Assembly: GCF_022605525.1 (NCBI RefSeq)
Contig: NZ_JAKQYJ010000001.1
Location: forward strand, 434,001-498,000
Source of the DNA: Porphyrobacter sp. GA68
GTDB lineage: Bacteria; Pseudomonadota; Alphaproteobacteria; Sphingomonadales; Sphingomonadaceae
Length of the DNA stretch: 64,000 nucleotides
Direction of reading: 5' to 3'
Below, piece after piece: positions 25,698-34,833 of the stretch (its first letter is position 1; each line of letters starts with the position of its first letter). The notes beneath the pieces are model-generated. The model was not told the origin of the DNA, ran no database searches, and saw only the letters and a list, made by a program, of their open reading frames with translations. The position numbers and the translations under genes are program-made.

Positions 25698-26879
25698 ATG
25701 AGGAACCAAGAACGCGAATACGACATCATCGTCTATGGTGCGACCGGTTACACGGGCAGGTTGGTCGCCGAACATTTCGTGCGGGAGTATGGGGGCAAGC
25801 CGGATGGCCCCCGGTGGGCCATGGCGGGACGGAATCTCGCCAAGCTGCAGGCGGTTCGCGACGAAATCGGCGCGCCCGCCGACACTCCTCTCGTCACCGC
25901 CGATGCCGACGACGAGGCGAGCCTGCGGTCGCTGTGCGAACAGGCGCGGGTGGTGCTGACCACGGTCGGCCCGTATCAGCTCTACGGTGACAAGCTGCTC
26001 GCCGCCTGCGTGGCGACCGGAACCGACTACGCCGACCTGTGCGGCGAACCCGCCTGGATGGCGCAGCAGATCGTGGAGCACCATGAGGCAGCCAAGGCCA
26101 GCGACGCGCGCATCTGCTTCTCTTCCGGTTTCGACTCCATTCCGTCGGATCTCGGCGTGCTGATGCTGCAGAAGGAGGCGGTGGCACGGTTCGGCAGCCC
26201 CGCCCCGCGGGTGAAAACCCGCATCCGGTCGATGGTCGGCAGCTTTTCCGGAGGCACGGCGGCCAGCTTCAAGGCGACGATGGCCAGCGCGGCGCGCAAT
26301 CCGTCGCAGTTCAAGGTGCTGGCTGACCCGTTCGCGCTGACGCCGGGCTTCACGGGGCCGGAACAGCCTGGCGGGATGCTGCCCGCCTACGATCGGGCGC
26401 TGGAAAGCTGGACCGCGCCTTTCGTCATGGCCTCCATCAACACCAAGAACGTCCATCGCACCAACTTCCTGCGCGGCCACCCTTATGGTCGCGACTTCCG
26501 GTATGACGAGATGGTGCTGACCAGCCCCGGCGACATGGGCAAACAGGCGGCAACGGCCATCGCGGGCGCGATGAAGTCGATGTTCGGCGACGGCGGACCC
26601 AAGCCGGGCGAAGGCCCGACGAAGGAAGAGCGGGAGAACGGGTCCTACGACTTTCTCCTCATCGGAGAATATCCCGATGGCCGCTCTATCCGGTACGGCG
26701 TCAAGGGGCGCTACGATCCCGGCTACGGCTCGACCAGCAGGATGCTGGGCGAAACAGGCTTGGCCCTGCTTGAGAGCGACGCGCAAGGCGGCGTGGGGAC
26801 ACCGGGAGCCTTTCTCGGCGAAGCCCTGGTGGAACGGCTCCGCCAACACGCCGCGCTGACCTTTGCAGTCGAAGAATAA
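25698..26879 (+). CDS. Saccharopine dehydrogenase-like (trans-acting enoyl reductase type) oxidoreductase
   Basis: 393 residues. The N-terminal Rossmann domain reads YDIIVYGATGYTGRLVAEHF, followed by GRNLAKLQAVRDEIG, VVLTTVGPYQLYG, TDYADLCGEPAWM and the strictly conserved CFSSGFDSIPSDLGVLML. This matches the saccharopine dehydrogenase NADP-binding domain proteins related to mycobacterial trans-acting enoyl reductase, implicated in lipid metabolism; the physiological substrate here is unknown. Start ATG 25698. Confidence 0.9.
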   Translation: MRNQEREYDIIVYGATGYTGRLVAEHFVREYGGKPDGPRWAMAGRNLAKLQAVRDEIGAPADTPLVTADADDEASLRSLCEQARVVLTTVGPYQLYGDKLLAACVATGTDYADLCGEPAWMAQQIVEHHEAAKASDARICFSSGFDSIPSDLGVLMLQKEAVARFGSPAPRVKTRIRSMVGSFSGGTAASFKATMASAARNPSQFKVLADPFALTPGFTGPEQPGGMLPAYDRALESWTAPFVMASINTKNVHRTNFLRGHPYGRDFRYDEMVLTSPGDMGKQAATAIAGAMKSMFGDGGPKPGEGPTKEERENGSYDFLLIGEYPDGRSIRYGVKGRYDPGYGSTSRMLGETGLALLESDAQGGVGTPGAFLGEALVERLRQHAALTFAVEE

Positions 26880-26907
26880 CGCCGTGCCGCACTGATCTTG
26901 CCAAAAA

Positions 26908-26946
26908 CGCCGAAGGGACTTCGGTGCGGAGCGGATCCCTTCGGCG
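26908..26946. terminator. Hairpin between convergent genes, terminator for the TonB receptor
   Basis: CGCCGAAGGGA at 26908-26918 pairs with TCCCTTCGGCG at 26936-26946 (11 bp). On the minus strand it is followed by a run of five Ts, fitting a rho-independent terminator for the receptor gene; on the plus strand it also caps the oxidoreductase gene. Confidence 0.85.
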
Positions 26947-26975
26947 CATTTATCCCCTGCTTCGGTGAAGCCGGA

Positions 26976-29153
26976 CTAAAAGCTGAGACGCACACTGGCG
27001 GACAGGTTGCGCCCCGGCAGCGGCACGAACTCCTTGGTGAAGCTGGTGTGGCGCCGGCCCTCCACGTCGAAGATATTGTTCGCCCGCAGCAGCAGGGTCA
27101 CATTGTCGTCTCCCCGGAGAGGCTTGAAGGCGAGCGAGGCGTTCACGAACATGTAGTCGTCCGTCGGCAGCTCGAAAGGAGCCGTGCGGTTCTGCGCGGA
27201 AAACCACTGCACTTCGGCACGCGCGTCGAACCGCGCCCCCTGCGCCTCCAGCGCGCCCAGCAGGCGGAGCGGCGGGATACGTGGCAGCGGTGTGCCATCG
27301 GTCAGCTCTGCACGGACGTAATCGCCGCGAAGGTCGGCGAGGAGGGTCAGCCGCTCCGTGCGGTAAAACGGCACCGTCACCTGCCCCTCCACGCCGAAGT
27401 AGTTGGCATCGTCCTGCAGATACACGAACACCGGCAGTCCATCTTCTTCCTCTCCGGTTTCGCTCAGATAGATGTAGTCGTCGAACCAGTTGCGGTAGAG
27501 GGCAAGGTTCACCTGCGCCGGCCCCAGGCGGCCGCGCACATAGCCCTCCACGCCCCACGCTCTTTCCTTCGACAGATCGGGGTCGCCGATTTCAAAAGCC
27601 TGGGTGGCGACGTGGGGGCCGTTGGAGAACAGTTCTTCGCCAGAAGGTGCGCGCTCGACCCGGGTGCCGTTCACGCCCGCGCGCAGCCCGGTACCGGTGT
27701 CGAAGGATAGCCCGAGTGCGCCCGAGAGCGCCCTGAAATCGCGCTCGATCCCCAGCGTCTGGGAATCAACTCCGGTCACCTCGTACCGAGCCGCGCCTTC
27801 CAGCTGCGCCGCACCCAGCTGGTATTCCTGCAGGGCGAAAACCCCGAATTGATCGGTGCGGTTGGGTGCCACGAACGCTTCTGCCCCGATGGCGGCGAAA
27901 TCGCGGAAGTAGTACTGCGCGCCAAACGACCCTCTGAGAGCGCCGCTGCTGTTCTGGACGAACTCGGCCCGGGCCTCGATGCCCTGCACATCAAACACGG
28001 TACCGACCTCGGTGCCTTCGAACTCGGTGTGCGTGTAGTTGGAATAGCCAACCCGGGTAATCAGCTTCTCGATTAAGCCGTTGCCCAGCATCAGTTCGCC
28101 GCGCAGGTCCGCCCGGAACTGCCGCAGCCCAATGGTGACGGGCCCCTCTTCCCCTTCGCCGTCATGGTCATGGTCATGGTCATGGTCATGGGAATGAGCA
28201 TGCTCGGCGCCAGGGCGTGCAGGCAGGCCGTAGCTGGTATCGTACCAGCCGACCGAAGCGCCCAGCATGCTGCCACCGGCGAAGAAGCTTGCGCCAAGAT
28301 TGGCGGACCAGGTTTCGGCAAAGCTGTTGGGCAGGACGCCGCGCTGATTAGCAATAGCGCGCAGTTCGGCCGCTTCGCCCAGTTCGCCCTCCGCCTCTTC
28401 CTCCGCCGCTTCCGCCAGGAGATCGGCGCGCAAGGCGTTCGATACGACGAAGCCGGGTATGCTTACATCACCTGCCTTGCGGTACGATCCGTCGGCATGA
28501 ACAACAAAGCCTCCACCCAGCGGCGCATCGACGGAGCTGGCAATCTGGTATGCATCGCTGACGCTGTCATAGCCGGCGAGAGCGTCGAGATGGATCGACT
28601 CATCCGGCACGCGTCGGGGGATGCGCTTGTCGATCACGTTCACGGCCCCGCCGATGGCCTGGCTGCCATAAAGAAGCACCGCCGGTCCACGCAGCACCTC
28701 GATGCGCTCCACCGTCAGCGGGTCGATGCTGACCGCGTGGTCGTCGGACGTGTTGGACGCGTCCAGGGTCCCAATCCCGTCATTGAGGACACGCACCCGT
28801 TCTCCGGAAAAACCGCGCAGCACCGGGCGCGATGCACCCGGAGCAAAGCCGGTGGCGGTGACGCCGGGCAGCCGGGCCAGCACTTCGCCGATCTGCCCGT
28901 CGAGATTGCGCTGCAATTCCGTTCCCTCGATCACCGAAGTGCCGGCAAGGATATCAAGTTCGCGCACACCGCGCGCACTGACGATGATTTCGTTGGCGCC
29001 AGCGTCCTGGCGATTGTGGAAGTCATCGTCGACCAGGTCACCGCGTGCGGGCCCTGGTGCTGGAGCGGTTTGCTGTGCGACGGCCGGTTGCGAAGCGGTT
29101 ATCAGGGCGAGCGTCAGCGGCGATGCCGCCGCAACTATTTTATGATACAACAT
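26976..29153 (-). CDS. TonB-dependent outer-membrane receptor, ZnuD-like (zinc uptake)
   Basis: 725 residues. Signal peptide (about 1-28, ending PAVAQQ), TonB-box-like NEIIVSARG (54-62), plug domain with VRVLNDGIGTLDASNTSDDH and ERIEVLRGPAVLLYGSQAIGGAVNVID, then a 22-strand barrel ending in the C-terminal aromatic LSASVRLSF. Around residues 316-330 an external loop carries His/Asp pairs (HAHSHDHDHDHDHD) followed by acidic residues, a feature of zinc receptors of the ZnuD type. Zinc is therefore the likely ligand (inference). Start ATG 29153 gives the signal peptide; the longer frame to 29318 runs into tRNA-Gly. A Zur-like sequence covers the start codon. Confidence 0.9.
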   Translation of the reverse strand: MLYHKIVAAASPLTLALITASQPAVAQQTAPAPGPARGDLVDDDFHNRQDAGANEIIVSARGVRELDILAGTSVIEGTELQRNLDGQIGEVLARLPGVTATGFAPGASRPVLRGFSGERVRVLNDGIGTLDASNTSDDHAVSIDPLTVERIEVLRGPAVLLYGSQAIGGAVNVIDKRIPRRVPDESIHLDALAGYDSVSDAYQIASSVDAPLGGGFVVHADGSYRKAGDVSIPGFVVSNALRADLLAEAAEEEAEGELGEAAELRAIANQRGVLPNSFAETWSANLGASFFAGGSMLGASVGWYDTSYGLPARPGAEHAHSHDHDHDHDHDGEGEEGPVTIGLRQFRADLRGELMLGNGLIEKLITRVGYSNYTHTEFEGTEVGTVFDVQGIEARAEFVQNSSGALRGSFGAQYYFRDFAAIGAEAFVAPNRTDQFGVFALQEYQLGAAQLEGAARYEVTGVDSQTLGIERDFRALSGALGLSFDTGTGLRAGVNGTRVERAPSGEELFSNGPHVATQAFEIGDPDLSKERAWGVEGYVRGRLGPAQVNLALYRNWFDDYIYLSETGEEEDGLPVFVYLQDDANYFGVEGQVTVPFYRTERLTLLADLRGDYVRAELTDGTPLPRIPPLRLLGALEAQGARFDARAEVQWFSAQNRTAPFELPTDDYMFVNASLAFKPLRGDDNVTLLLRANNIFDVEGRRHTSFTKEFVPLPGRNLSASVRLSF
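28161..28190. repeat. Hexanucleotide tandem repeat in the metal-binding loop
   Basis: Five perfect copies of GTCATG inside the TonB receptor gene encode the alternating His-Asp residues on the minus strand. Since the unit is six bases, copy-number change would lengthen or shorten the loop without breaking the frame. Confidence 0.9.
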
Positions 29154-29157
29154 ATCG
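29136..29157 (-). promoter_or_regulatory. Possible Zur (zinc repressor) operator at the receptor start codon
   Basis: On the minus strand the bases GATATGTTGTATCATAA span the start codon. The core ATGTTGTATCAT agrees with the Zur palindrome ATGTTATAACAT at ten of twelve positions. A repressor bound here would block the receptor when zinc is plentiful. The overlap with coding sequence makes chance agreement possible. Confidence 0.35.
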
Positions 29158-29273
29158 CTTGCACCTAGCGTTGCCGCCTTTGATTGCAACAGGAAATTCG
29201 CACCCGGTCGCAAATGGTTAAATTTGATGAAAGACCCCGTCGCGCGGACATCCCGCCAACTCAATTGGAAAAC

Positions 29274-29348
29274 TGGAGCGGGCGAAGGGATTCGAACCCT
29301 CGACCCCAACCTTGGCAAGGTTGTGCTCTACCCCTGAGCTACGCCCGC
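29274..29348 (-). tRNA. tRNA-Gly (anticodon GCC)
   Basis: On the minus strand: acceptor GCGGGCG paired with CGCCCGC, D arm TAGCTCAGGGGTAGAGCA, anticodon loop with CTTGCCA (anticodon GCC), T arm GAGGGTTCGAATCCC and an encoded CCA end. All stems are complete. Confidence 0.98.
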
Positions 29349-29550
29349 TCTGGCGTGACCGGCTTGGCTGTTCGCCGCCGGTGGGGAGGCGCGCGATTAG
29401 CAACCGGGCCAGCGGCGGGCAAGGGGTAATTTGCACACTGGCAGCCCCAGACCTGCTCGCAGTCGGCCGCGCTCTTCACATTGGCGGGGCAGCGCCCACA
29501 TGGTAGAGCTTCGCGATGGTCGCGGCGCACAGCAAGAGGAAACACGCATC

Positions 29551-30483
29551 TTGGCAAGCATGGGTCTGAACCTGGACGAACAGAAGGCCGTCGACCGGTT
29601 CCGCAAGCAGGTAGTCGAGCCGTCGATGACGAAGCTCGTTGTGCTCGATTTCTATGCTGACTGGTGCGGCCCCTGCAAGGCGCTGACCCCGCTGCTGGAA
29701 AAGGTGGCGGGAGAGTATGCCGGTAAGGGCGTGGTGCTGGAAAAGATCGATGTCGACGCCGAACAGTTCATCGCGGCGCAGTTCCAGGTCCGCTCTATCC
29801 CTACTGTTTACGCGATGTTCCAAGGCCAGCCTGTCGCCGACCTGACCAGCGCACGGACCGAAACGCAGCTGCGCGCAGCGCTGGACCAGCTGCTCGCACA
29901 ATTGCCGGTACAAGGCGGCAATGCGGCCGATCCGGGCGCGCCGTCCAGGGAGGAGATCGCGCAATTCATCGCCATGGGCGACCAGGTTCTTGCCGGGGGT
30001 GAGGCTGATCGCGCCGTCGGCATCTTCAGCCAGGTTGTGGATATGGCACCGGACGACGCGGCCGCGCATTCCGGACTGATCCGCGCCCTGTCGCAGGCCG
30101 GCCGAACGGATGATGCTGCAGCGGCGCTGACCGCAGCGCAAGCAAATCCCGCGCTCGCCGGCAATCCGCAGATCGCCGCGGCAAAGAACGTCCTGGAACT
30201 CGCCGGCAGCCGCATGGATGAGACCGAGCTGGCCGCTCTTCGCCAGAGGGCTGCGGCAGACCCCGCCAACATGGAGGCGCGGCTGGCCTATGCCGAAGCC
30301 GCCTTCGCCAGCGGCCAGCGCGATGCCGCCGCCGACGAACTGCTCGCCATGATCGAAGCGGACCGGGAATGGAATGACGGCGCGGCGCGGGCCAAGCTGT
30401 TGCAGATCTTCGAAGCGGTCGGCCTGGAAGATGCGTGGGTCATCGCCACCCGCCGTCGTCTTTCGCGTCTGCTCTTCGGCTGA
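29551..30483 (+). CDS. Thioredoxin-TPR co-chaperone (YbbN/CnoX-like)
   Basis: About 310 residues. The N-terminal thioredoxin domain (LVVLDFYADWCGPCKALTPLLEKVA) keeps the WCGPC active site, and the cis-Pro is in RSIPTVYAMF. The remainder is a helical tetratricopeptide-like domain (about 130-310) as in YbbN/CnoX, which protects proteins from hypochlorite over-oxidation and hands them to GroEL/DnaK. The start is taken as TTG at 29551 since GAGGAAA lies eight bases upstream; ATG 29560 is the alternative. It is followed after 13 bp by a LON-domain gene, a pairing commonly seen in alphaproteobacteria. Confidence 0.9.
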   Translation: MASMGLNLDEQKAVDRFRKQVVEPSMTKLVVLDFYADWCGPCKALTPLLEKVAGEYAGKGVVLEKIDVDAEQFIAAQFQVRSIPTVYAMFQGQPVADLTSARTETQLRAALDQLLAQLPVQGGNAADPGAPSREEIAQFIAMGDQVLAGGEADRAVGIFSQVVDMAPDDAAAHSGLIRALSQAGRTDDAAAALTAAQANPALAGNPQIAAAKNVLELAGSRMDETELAALRQRAAADPANMEARLAYAEAAFASGQRDAAADELLAMIEADREWNDGAARAKLLQIFEAVGLEDAWVIATRRRLSRLLFG

Positions 30484-30496
30484 ACGGACACGACCG

Positions 30497-31105
30497 GTGC
30501 GCCTGTCCATCTTTCCCCTGCCTGGCGCGATATTGTTTCCCGGCCTGCAGTTGCCGCTGCACATCTTCGAGCCGCGTTACCGCGCGCTGGTCAGCGACGC
30601 GCTGGCGCGGGATCGGCGGATCAGCATGATCCAGCCCCGGCAGCTGGGCGAGAGCGGTTCGCTGTATGATGTTGGCTGTATCGGGCGCATCGGCGAGTTT
30701 GAGGCACTTGAGGACGGCCGCTACAATCTCATCCTCGAAGGCGAGCGGCGATTCCGCCTGATCCGTGAACTGGACGTGACCACGGCCTTCCGTCAGGTGG
30801 AAGGCGAGGCTATTGAAGAGCCTGAGGATCAATACCTCGCATCGGTCGAGCGGGCCGGATTCGAGCAGGAGGCGCGCCGTTTCGCTGACCGGCAGGGTTA
30901 CAGCGTGGATTGGGATTCGGTCGCCAAGCTGGACGACCAGTCGCTTATCAACGGGGTGTCGCAGATTGCGCCGTTCGACGCCGCGGCGAAACAGGCCCTT
31001 CTGGAAGCGCACGATCTGACCGCGCGCTGCGAACTGCTGATCCAGCTGATGCAGTTTTTCGGCCTGCATGATGGCGGCGACGATGGCCGCGTGACCTTGC
31101 AGTAG
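30497..31105 (+). CDS. LON-substrate-binding-domain protein
   Basis: 202 residues from GTG 30497 (VRLSIFPLPGAILFPGLQLPLHIFEPRYRAL). It consists of the N-terminal substrate-binding domain of Lon protease only (GCIGRIGEFEALEDGRYNLILEGERRFRL); there is no ATPase or protease domain. Such stand-alone proteins have no proven function. It probably forms an operon with the thioredoxin-TPR gene, suggesting a role in protein quality control (inference). Confidence 0.92.
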   Translation: MRLSIFPLPGAILFPGLQLPLHIFEPRYRALVSDALARDRRISMIQPRQLGESGSLYDVGCIGRIGEFEALEDGRYNLILEGERRFRLIRELDVTTAFRQVEGEAIEEPEDQYLASVERAGFEQEARRFADRQGYSVDWDSVAKLDDQSLINGVSQIAPFDAAAKQALLEAHDLTARCELLIQLMQFFGLHDGGDDGRVTLQ

Positions 31106-31108
31106 CGG

Positions 31109-31744
31109 TCAGACCCCGAAACTGCCGCGCAGGCCGTCGATCACGTATTGCGCGGCCAGCGCCGCCAGCAGGACGCCGAGCAGCCGGGTGATCACCGCCT
31201 CGACCCGTGCGCCGAACAGCCGCATCAGCGGTCCCGCGGCAATCAGCGCAAACATCGTCAGCACCAGCACCGCGAGCAGCGCGGCCATGACCACCAGCGA
31301 CTGTTCCGGGCCGTTAGCGGCGCTCGTCAACAGCATGATTGACGCGATCGCTCCTGGTCCCGCGAGCATCGGCATGGCCATGGGGAACACCGACACGTCC
31401 TCGACTTCGGATGTGTTCAGATTTTCGGCAAGCACTTTTTCCGCCCGTTCCTCTCGCCGTTGGGTACGCTTTTCGAACACCATGTCGAGCGCAATGAGGA
31501 ACAGCATCAGTCCGCCAGCGATGCGGAAGCTGTCGAGATCGATATGCAGCGCGCGCAGCAGATCTTCGCCCACCAGCGCAAAGCCGATCAGGATAGCCCC
31601 CGCAATCAGCGTTGCACGGATCGCCATGGCCCGCGCCTGCTGCGCGTTGGCCTCCTTGGTAAGCCCCGCATAGATCGGCGCGCAGCCCGGCGGATCGATG
31701 ACCACGAACATGGTGATGAAGGCGGAGAAGAACAGTTCCATCAT
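31109..31744 (-). CDS. MarC-family membrane protein
   Basis: 211 residues, six hydrophobic helices. The motif MFVVIDPPGCAPIYAGLT near the N-terminus and the centre MAMPMLAGPGAIASIMLL match the MarC/UPF0056 family, whose function is unresolved. Its ATG overlaps the stop of the upstream lipoprotein-like gene (ATGA), so both are co-translated. Confidence 0.92.
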   Translation of the reverse strand: MMELFFSAFITMFVVIDPPGCAPIYAGLTKEANAQQARAMAIRATLIAGAILIGFALVGEDLLRALHIDLDSFRIAGGLMLFLIALDMVFEKRTQRREERAEKVLAENLNTSEVEDVSVFPMAMPMLAGPGAIASIMLLTSAANGPEQSLVVMAALLAVLVLTMFALIAAGPLMRLFGARVEAVITRLLGVLLAALAAQYVIDGLRGSFGV

Positions 31745-32508
31745 CGCAACAACGTCACCTCTCCCGCGGGGCCAACCTCAAGCCTGACCGCCTGGGTCAG
31801 CACGCCGCCCGCCGCCTGCATAGCGCTGAAACTCCGCCGGCCATCCGCGAAATGCGCCCAGTTCCACACCAGTGTGCCATCGCTCGACGTTCCCGAACCG
31901 GCGGTCGCTCCTGCGCCGGGGGTGTCCGGCAGCGACAGCGGACCTGCCGGGGCGCAGTCGGCGACGTCGCCGCGGATCATCGGGGTCGCTTCGACCAGAA
32001 TGGCACCGCGCTCGAGCATCTCGGGTGTGATCGGCCGCTGCCGCACAAGGGCAGGATCTGGGGCGCGCAGCATGTAGTTCCAGCGATAGGCGCGGTTGGG
32101 CTGCCGCTGCCACGTGGTGACGTAATGACCGCGCTCGCCGTCGCGGGCGGCATATTCGCCATACGACACCGCTGCCTGGCCATCGCAGCTCAGCCACACC
32201 GCCTTGGGCGCCCATTGCACTCCTGCCCCGCTTTCCGTGCGGTTGCGCGTCCATTCGCGGGCGGCGACCGGTCCGGCGGCAAGGTGTAGCACCGCGTCAG
32301 GTGTCGCAAACTCGCGCAGAGCCGCCGCTTCTCCGTCCTGCCGCGCGGCACGCGCCGCGGCAAGTTCCGTCGCGATCAGGGCGCTGGGCTGCGCCCGGCC
32401 GGGCGCGTCCGCCAGCACCCGGTCTATCGCCGTCACCCGGTTGTCGCTCGCGGCGCACGCCGCCGTCAGCGCGATGAACAGGAGGGAAGCGGACCTGGCG
32501 AACATCAT
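31741..32508 (-). CDS. Putative lipoprotein of unknown function
   Basis: 255 residues. The N-terminus MMFARSASLLFIALTAACAAS has a lipobox (LTAAC; Cys about residue 18). The rest is a soluble domain with WTRNRTESGAGVQWAPKAVWLSCDGQAAVSYGEY and YRWNYMLRAPDPALV, which resembles SnoaL-like or 'DUF4440-type' calcium-free periplasmic proteins, but I do not recognise a family with confidence. Coupled by overlap to marC. Confidence 0.75.
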   Translation of the reverse strand: MMFARSASLLFIALTAACAASDNRVTAIDRVLADAPGRAQPSALIATELAAARAARQDGEAAALREFATPDAVLHLAAGPVAAREWTRNRTESGAGVQWAPKAVWLSCDGQAAVSYGEYAARDGERGHYVTTWQRQPNRAYRWNYMLRAPDPALVRQRPITPEMLERGAILVEATPMIRGDVADCAPAGPLSLPDTPGAGATAGSGTSSDGTLVWNWAHFADGRRSFSAMQAAGGVLTQAVRLEVGPAGEVTLLR

Positions 32509-32593
32509 TGGCTCATCGTGCTCCTGCCACTCGGCCCCTTGGCTACCCTGTGCGCGTCAGGACGCAGGAATGGGAGCTTCTTTGCAGCCTATC

Positions 32594-33487
32594 CTATATG
32601 TCCGGCTTGGCCAGACCTGAGTTCTGATATGCCGCAACCAGCGTGTTGCGCAACAGGACGGCAATGGTCATTGGCCCCACGCCTCCCGGCACCGGCGTGA
32701 TCGCGCCTGCGACTTCGCGCGCTTCTGCAAAAGCCACGTCGCCCACCAGCCGGCCCTTGCCGGCACCCGGTTCGGGCGGGAGGCGGTTGATGCCGACATC
32801 GATAATCGTGGCGCCGGGCTTCAACCAGTCGCCGCGCACCATTTCCGCCAGGCCAACCGCCGCCACCACGACATCCGCCCGCCGCACCACCTCGGCCAGG
32901 TTCCTTGTGCGGCTATGCGCTATCGTCACCGTCGCATTGGCCTGAAGCAGCAGCTGTGCCATCGGCTTGCCTACGATGTTGGAACGACCGATCACCACCG
33001 CCTCCATGCCGGACAGATCGGACCCGTGCCGCTCTTCCAGCAGCATCATGCAACCCAGCGGAGTGCAGGGTACGAACCCGTCCTGCCCGACGGCCAGCCG
33101 TCCGGCATTGCTGACATGGAAGCCGTCAACGTCCTTGTCCGGGCTGATCGCCGCGATCACCGCCTGCGCGTCGAGCTGCGGGGGCAGGGGCAGCTGCACC
33201 AGAATGCCGTCTACTGCCTTGTCCGCATTCAGCTGTTCCACCAGTGTCAGCAGCGCGTCCTGCGGTGTGTCGGCGGGCAGGTGATGTTCGAAGCTGTTCA
33301 TGTTCGCGGCCACGGTCGCCTTGCCCTTCGCGCCGACATAGACCTGGCTGGCTGCGTCTTCGCCGATCAGCACCACCGCCAGCCCCGGTTTGCGTTCCGC
33401 CTGCCGGGCGAAATCCAGCGCCAGCGCGCCAACCCGTTCCCGCAGGCGGGCGGCGGCTGCCTTGCCGTCGATTACCTCGGCCGTCAT
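32594..33487 (-). CDS. folD: Bifunctional methylenetetrahydrofolate dehydrogenase / methenyl-THF cyclohydrolase
   Basis: 297 residues interconverting one-carbon folates with NADP. Visible are [11 protein letters not shown] with the catalytic Lys, [36 protein letters not shown], the NADP loop [17 protein letters not shown] and the C-terminal [19 protein letters not shown]. All motifs are in order. The ATG overlaps the yggT stop (ATGA). Confidence 0.97.
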   Translation of the reverse strand: MTAEVIDGKAAAARLRERVGALALDFARQAERKPGLAVVLIGEDAASQVYVGAKGKATVAANMNSFEHHLPADTPQDALLTLVEQLNADKAVDGILVQLPLPPQLDAQAVIAAISPDKDVDGFHVSNAGRLAVGQDGFVPCTPLGCMMLLEERHGSDLSGMEAVVIGRSNIVGKPMAQLLLQANATVTIAHSRTRNLAEVVRRADVVVAAVGLAEMVRGDWLKPGATIIDVGINRLPPEPGAGKGRLVGDVAFAEAREVAGAITPVPGGVGPMTIAVLLRNTLVAAYQNSGLAKPDI

Positions 33488-33762
33488 ACCGCCAGATTGC
33501 GCAGGATGATCAGCACGGCATTGAGCAACAGGATCAGCACCAGCGGCGAAAAGTCGAACGCGCCCGTGTTGGGCATCAGCCGCCGGATGGGCGCGAGCAC
33601 CGGATCGAGCAGCGCGTTGATCGAATTATAGACCTGCACCATGAACTCATTCGACCGATTGATGACGTTGAACGAAAACAACAGGCCGATGATGAACTGG
33701 ATGATGATCAGCATCACCAGGACATTGACCAGCATGGAGACGATCTGAATCAGCGCGATCAT
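33484..33762 (-). CDS. YggT-family membrane protein
   Basis: 92 residues with two long membrane helices ([27 protein letters not shown] and [19 protein letters not shown]) separated by the family motif [20 protein letters not shown]. YggT proteins are linked to osmotic shock tolerance and membrane insertion of division or photosystem components. Start ATG 33762 (MIALIQ) is chosen over a distant upstream ATG. Overlaps folD. Confidence 0.92.
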   Translation of the reverse strand: MIALIQIVSMLVNVLVMLIIIQFIIGLLFSFNVINRSNEFMVQVYNSINALLDPVLAPIRRLMPNTGAFDFSPLVLILLLNAVLIILRNLAV

Positions 33763-33842
33763 ATTTTGAATGTTTCCCGAACAAGGCTGCAATGCGGTTT
33801 GTCTTGGCCGTGCCACAAGCCTTTGACCACGGCAGGCATCAT

Positions 33843-34745
33843 CTAAGCAAGTCCGTCCCGCCGCACCAGCGTTCCCGCGCCGCTGGCAGTGAAGAATTCC
33901 AGTAGCATGGCATGCGGCACCCGCCCGTCGAGCACGACGGCCGCTTCGCAGCCGGCATCGACCGCCGCAATGCAGGTTTCCAGCTTGGGGATCATCCCGC
34001 CGGTGATCGCGCCCTCGGCGCGCAGCCGGGCGATGTCAGCAGGCGTCAGATCGCTGAGCAGCTTACCGTCAGCATCCAGCACGCCCGCCACATCCGTCAG
34101 CAGGAACAGCCGCGCCGCGCCAAGCGCGGCCGCCAGCGCGCCGGCCATGGTGTCGGCGTTGATGTTGTAGGTTTCACCTTCCACGCCGGCGGCGATCGGC
34201 GCGACCACGGGGATCATGCCGCCCGCAACGGCGGCATCGATGAGGGCGGTATCGACCGCCACCGGTTCACCCACAAAGCCCAGGTCCACCGCCTGCTCGA
34301 TCGCGCTGCCGGGGTCGGGTGCGGTCCGCTCCAGCTTGCCGGCAGTCACCAGGTTGCCATCCTTGCCGGAAACTCCAATCGCCCGCCCGCCCGCGGCCGC
34401 GATCAGTCCGACCAGCTGTTTGTTGATGGCCCCGGACAGAACCATTTCGGCCACTTCCATGGTTGCGCGGTCGGTTACGCGCAGCCCGCCGACAAAGCGG
34501 GTCTTGACCCCCAGCTTGTCCAGCATCGCGCCGATCTGCGGCCCCCCGCCGTGCACCACCACCGGGTTGATGCCGACCGCCTTCAGCAGCACCACATCCT
34601 GCGCGAAGTCCCGGCCGCTGTCCGGATCGCCCATGGCGTTGCCGCCATATTTCACGACAAAGGTGCGGCCGGCGTAGCGCTGCAGATAGGGCAGCGCCTC
34701 GATCAGCACCTGCGTCTTGGCGAGGAGGGCGGAAGCGTCGGTCAT
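33843..34745 (-). CDS. argB: Acetylglutamate kinase
   Basis: 300 residues phosphorylating N-acetylglutamate in arginine synthesis. Present are [83 protein letters not shown] and [17 protein letters not shown]. The N-terminal helix is the type that forms hexamers in arginine-inhibited enzymes, so feedback control is likely (inference). It lies upstream of yggT-folD on the same strand. Confidence 0.97.
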   Translation of the reverse strand: MTDASALLAKTQVLIEALPYLQRYAGRTFVVKYGGNAMGDPDSGRDFAQDVVLLKAVGINPVVVHGGGPQIGAMLDKLGVKTRFVGGLRVTDRATMEVAEMVLSGAINKQLVGLIAAAGGRAIGVSGKDGNLVTAGKLERTAPDPGSAIEQAVDLGFVGEPVAVDTALIDAAVAGGMIPVVAPIAAGVEGETYNINADTMAGALAAALGAARLFLLTDVAGVLDADGKLLSDLTPADIARLRAEGAITGGMIPKLETCIAAVDAGCEAAVVLDGRVPHAMLLEFFTASGAGTLVRRDGLA

Positions 34746-34833
34746 CCCGTTCCGCCGCCTCTAGCCTTCCCGTCGGCCCGAGGGAAGCGGGTTTGCTGTG
34801 GAGGCGTGGGCGCCCAGGCGCTAGGCAACCGCG

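Noticed and set aside
24954-26849. Open frame of 631 codons on the minus strand opposite DoxX and the saccharopine-type gene
   Set aside because: Antisense to two supported genes and dcd; translation has no recognisable family.
28164-29168. Plus-strand frame beginning with repeated Met-Val residues
   Set aside because: The Met-Val run is simply the opposite strand of the His-Asp hexanucleotide repeat in the TonB receptor.
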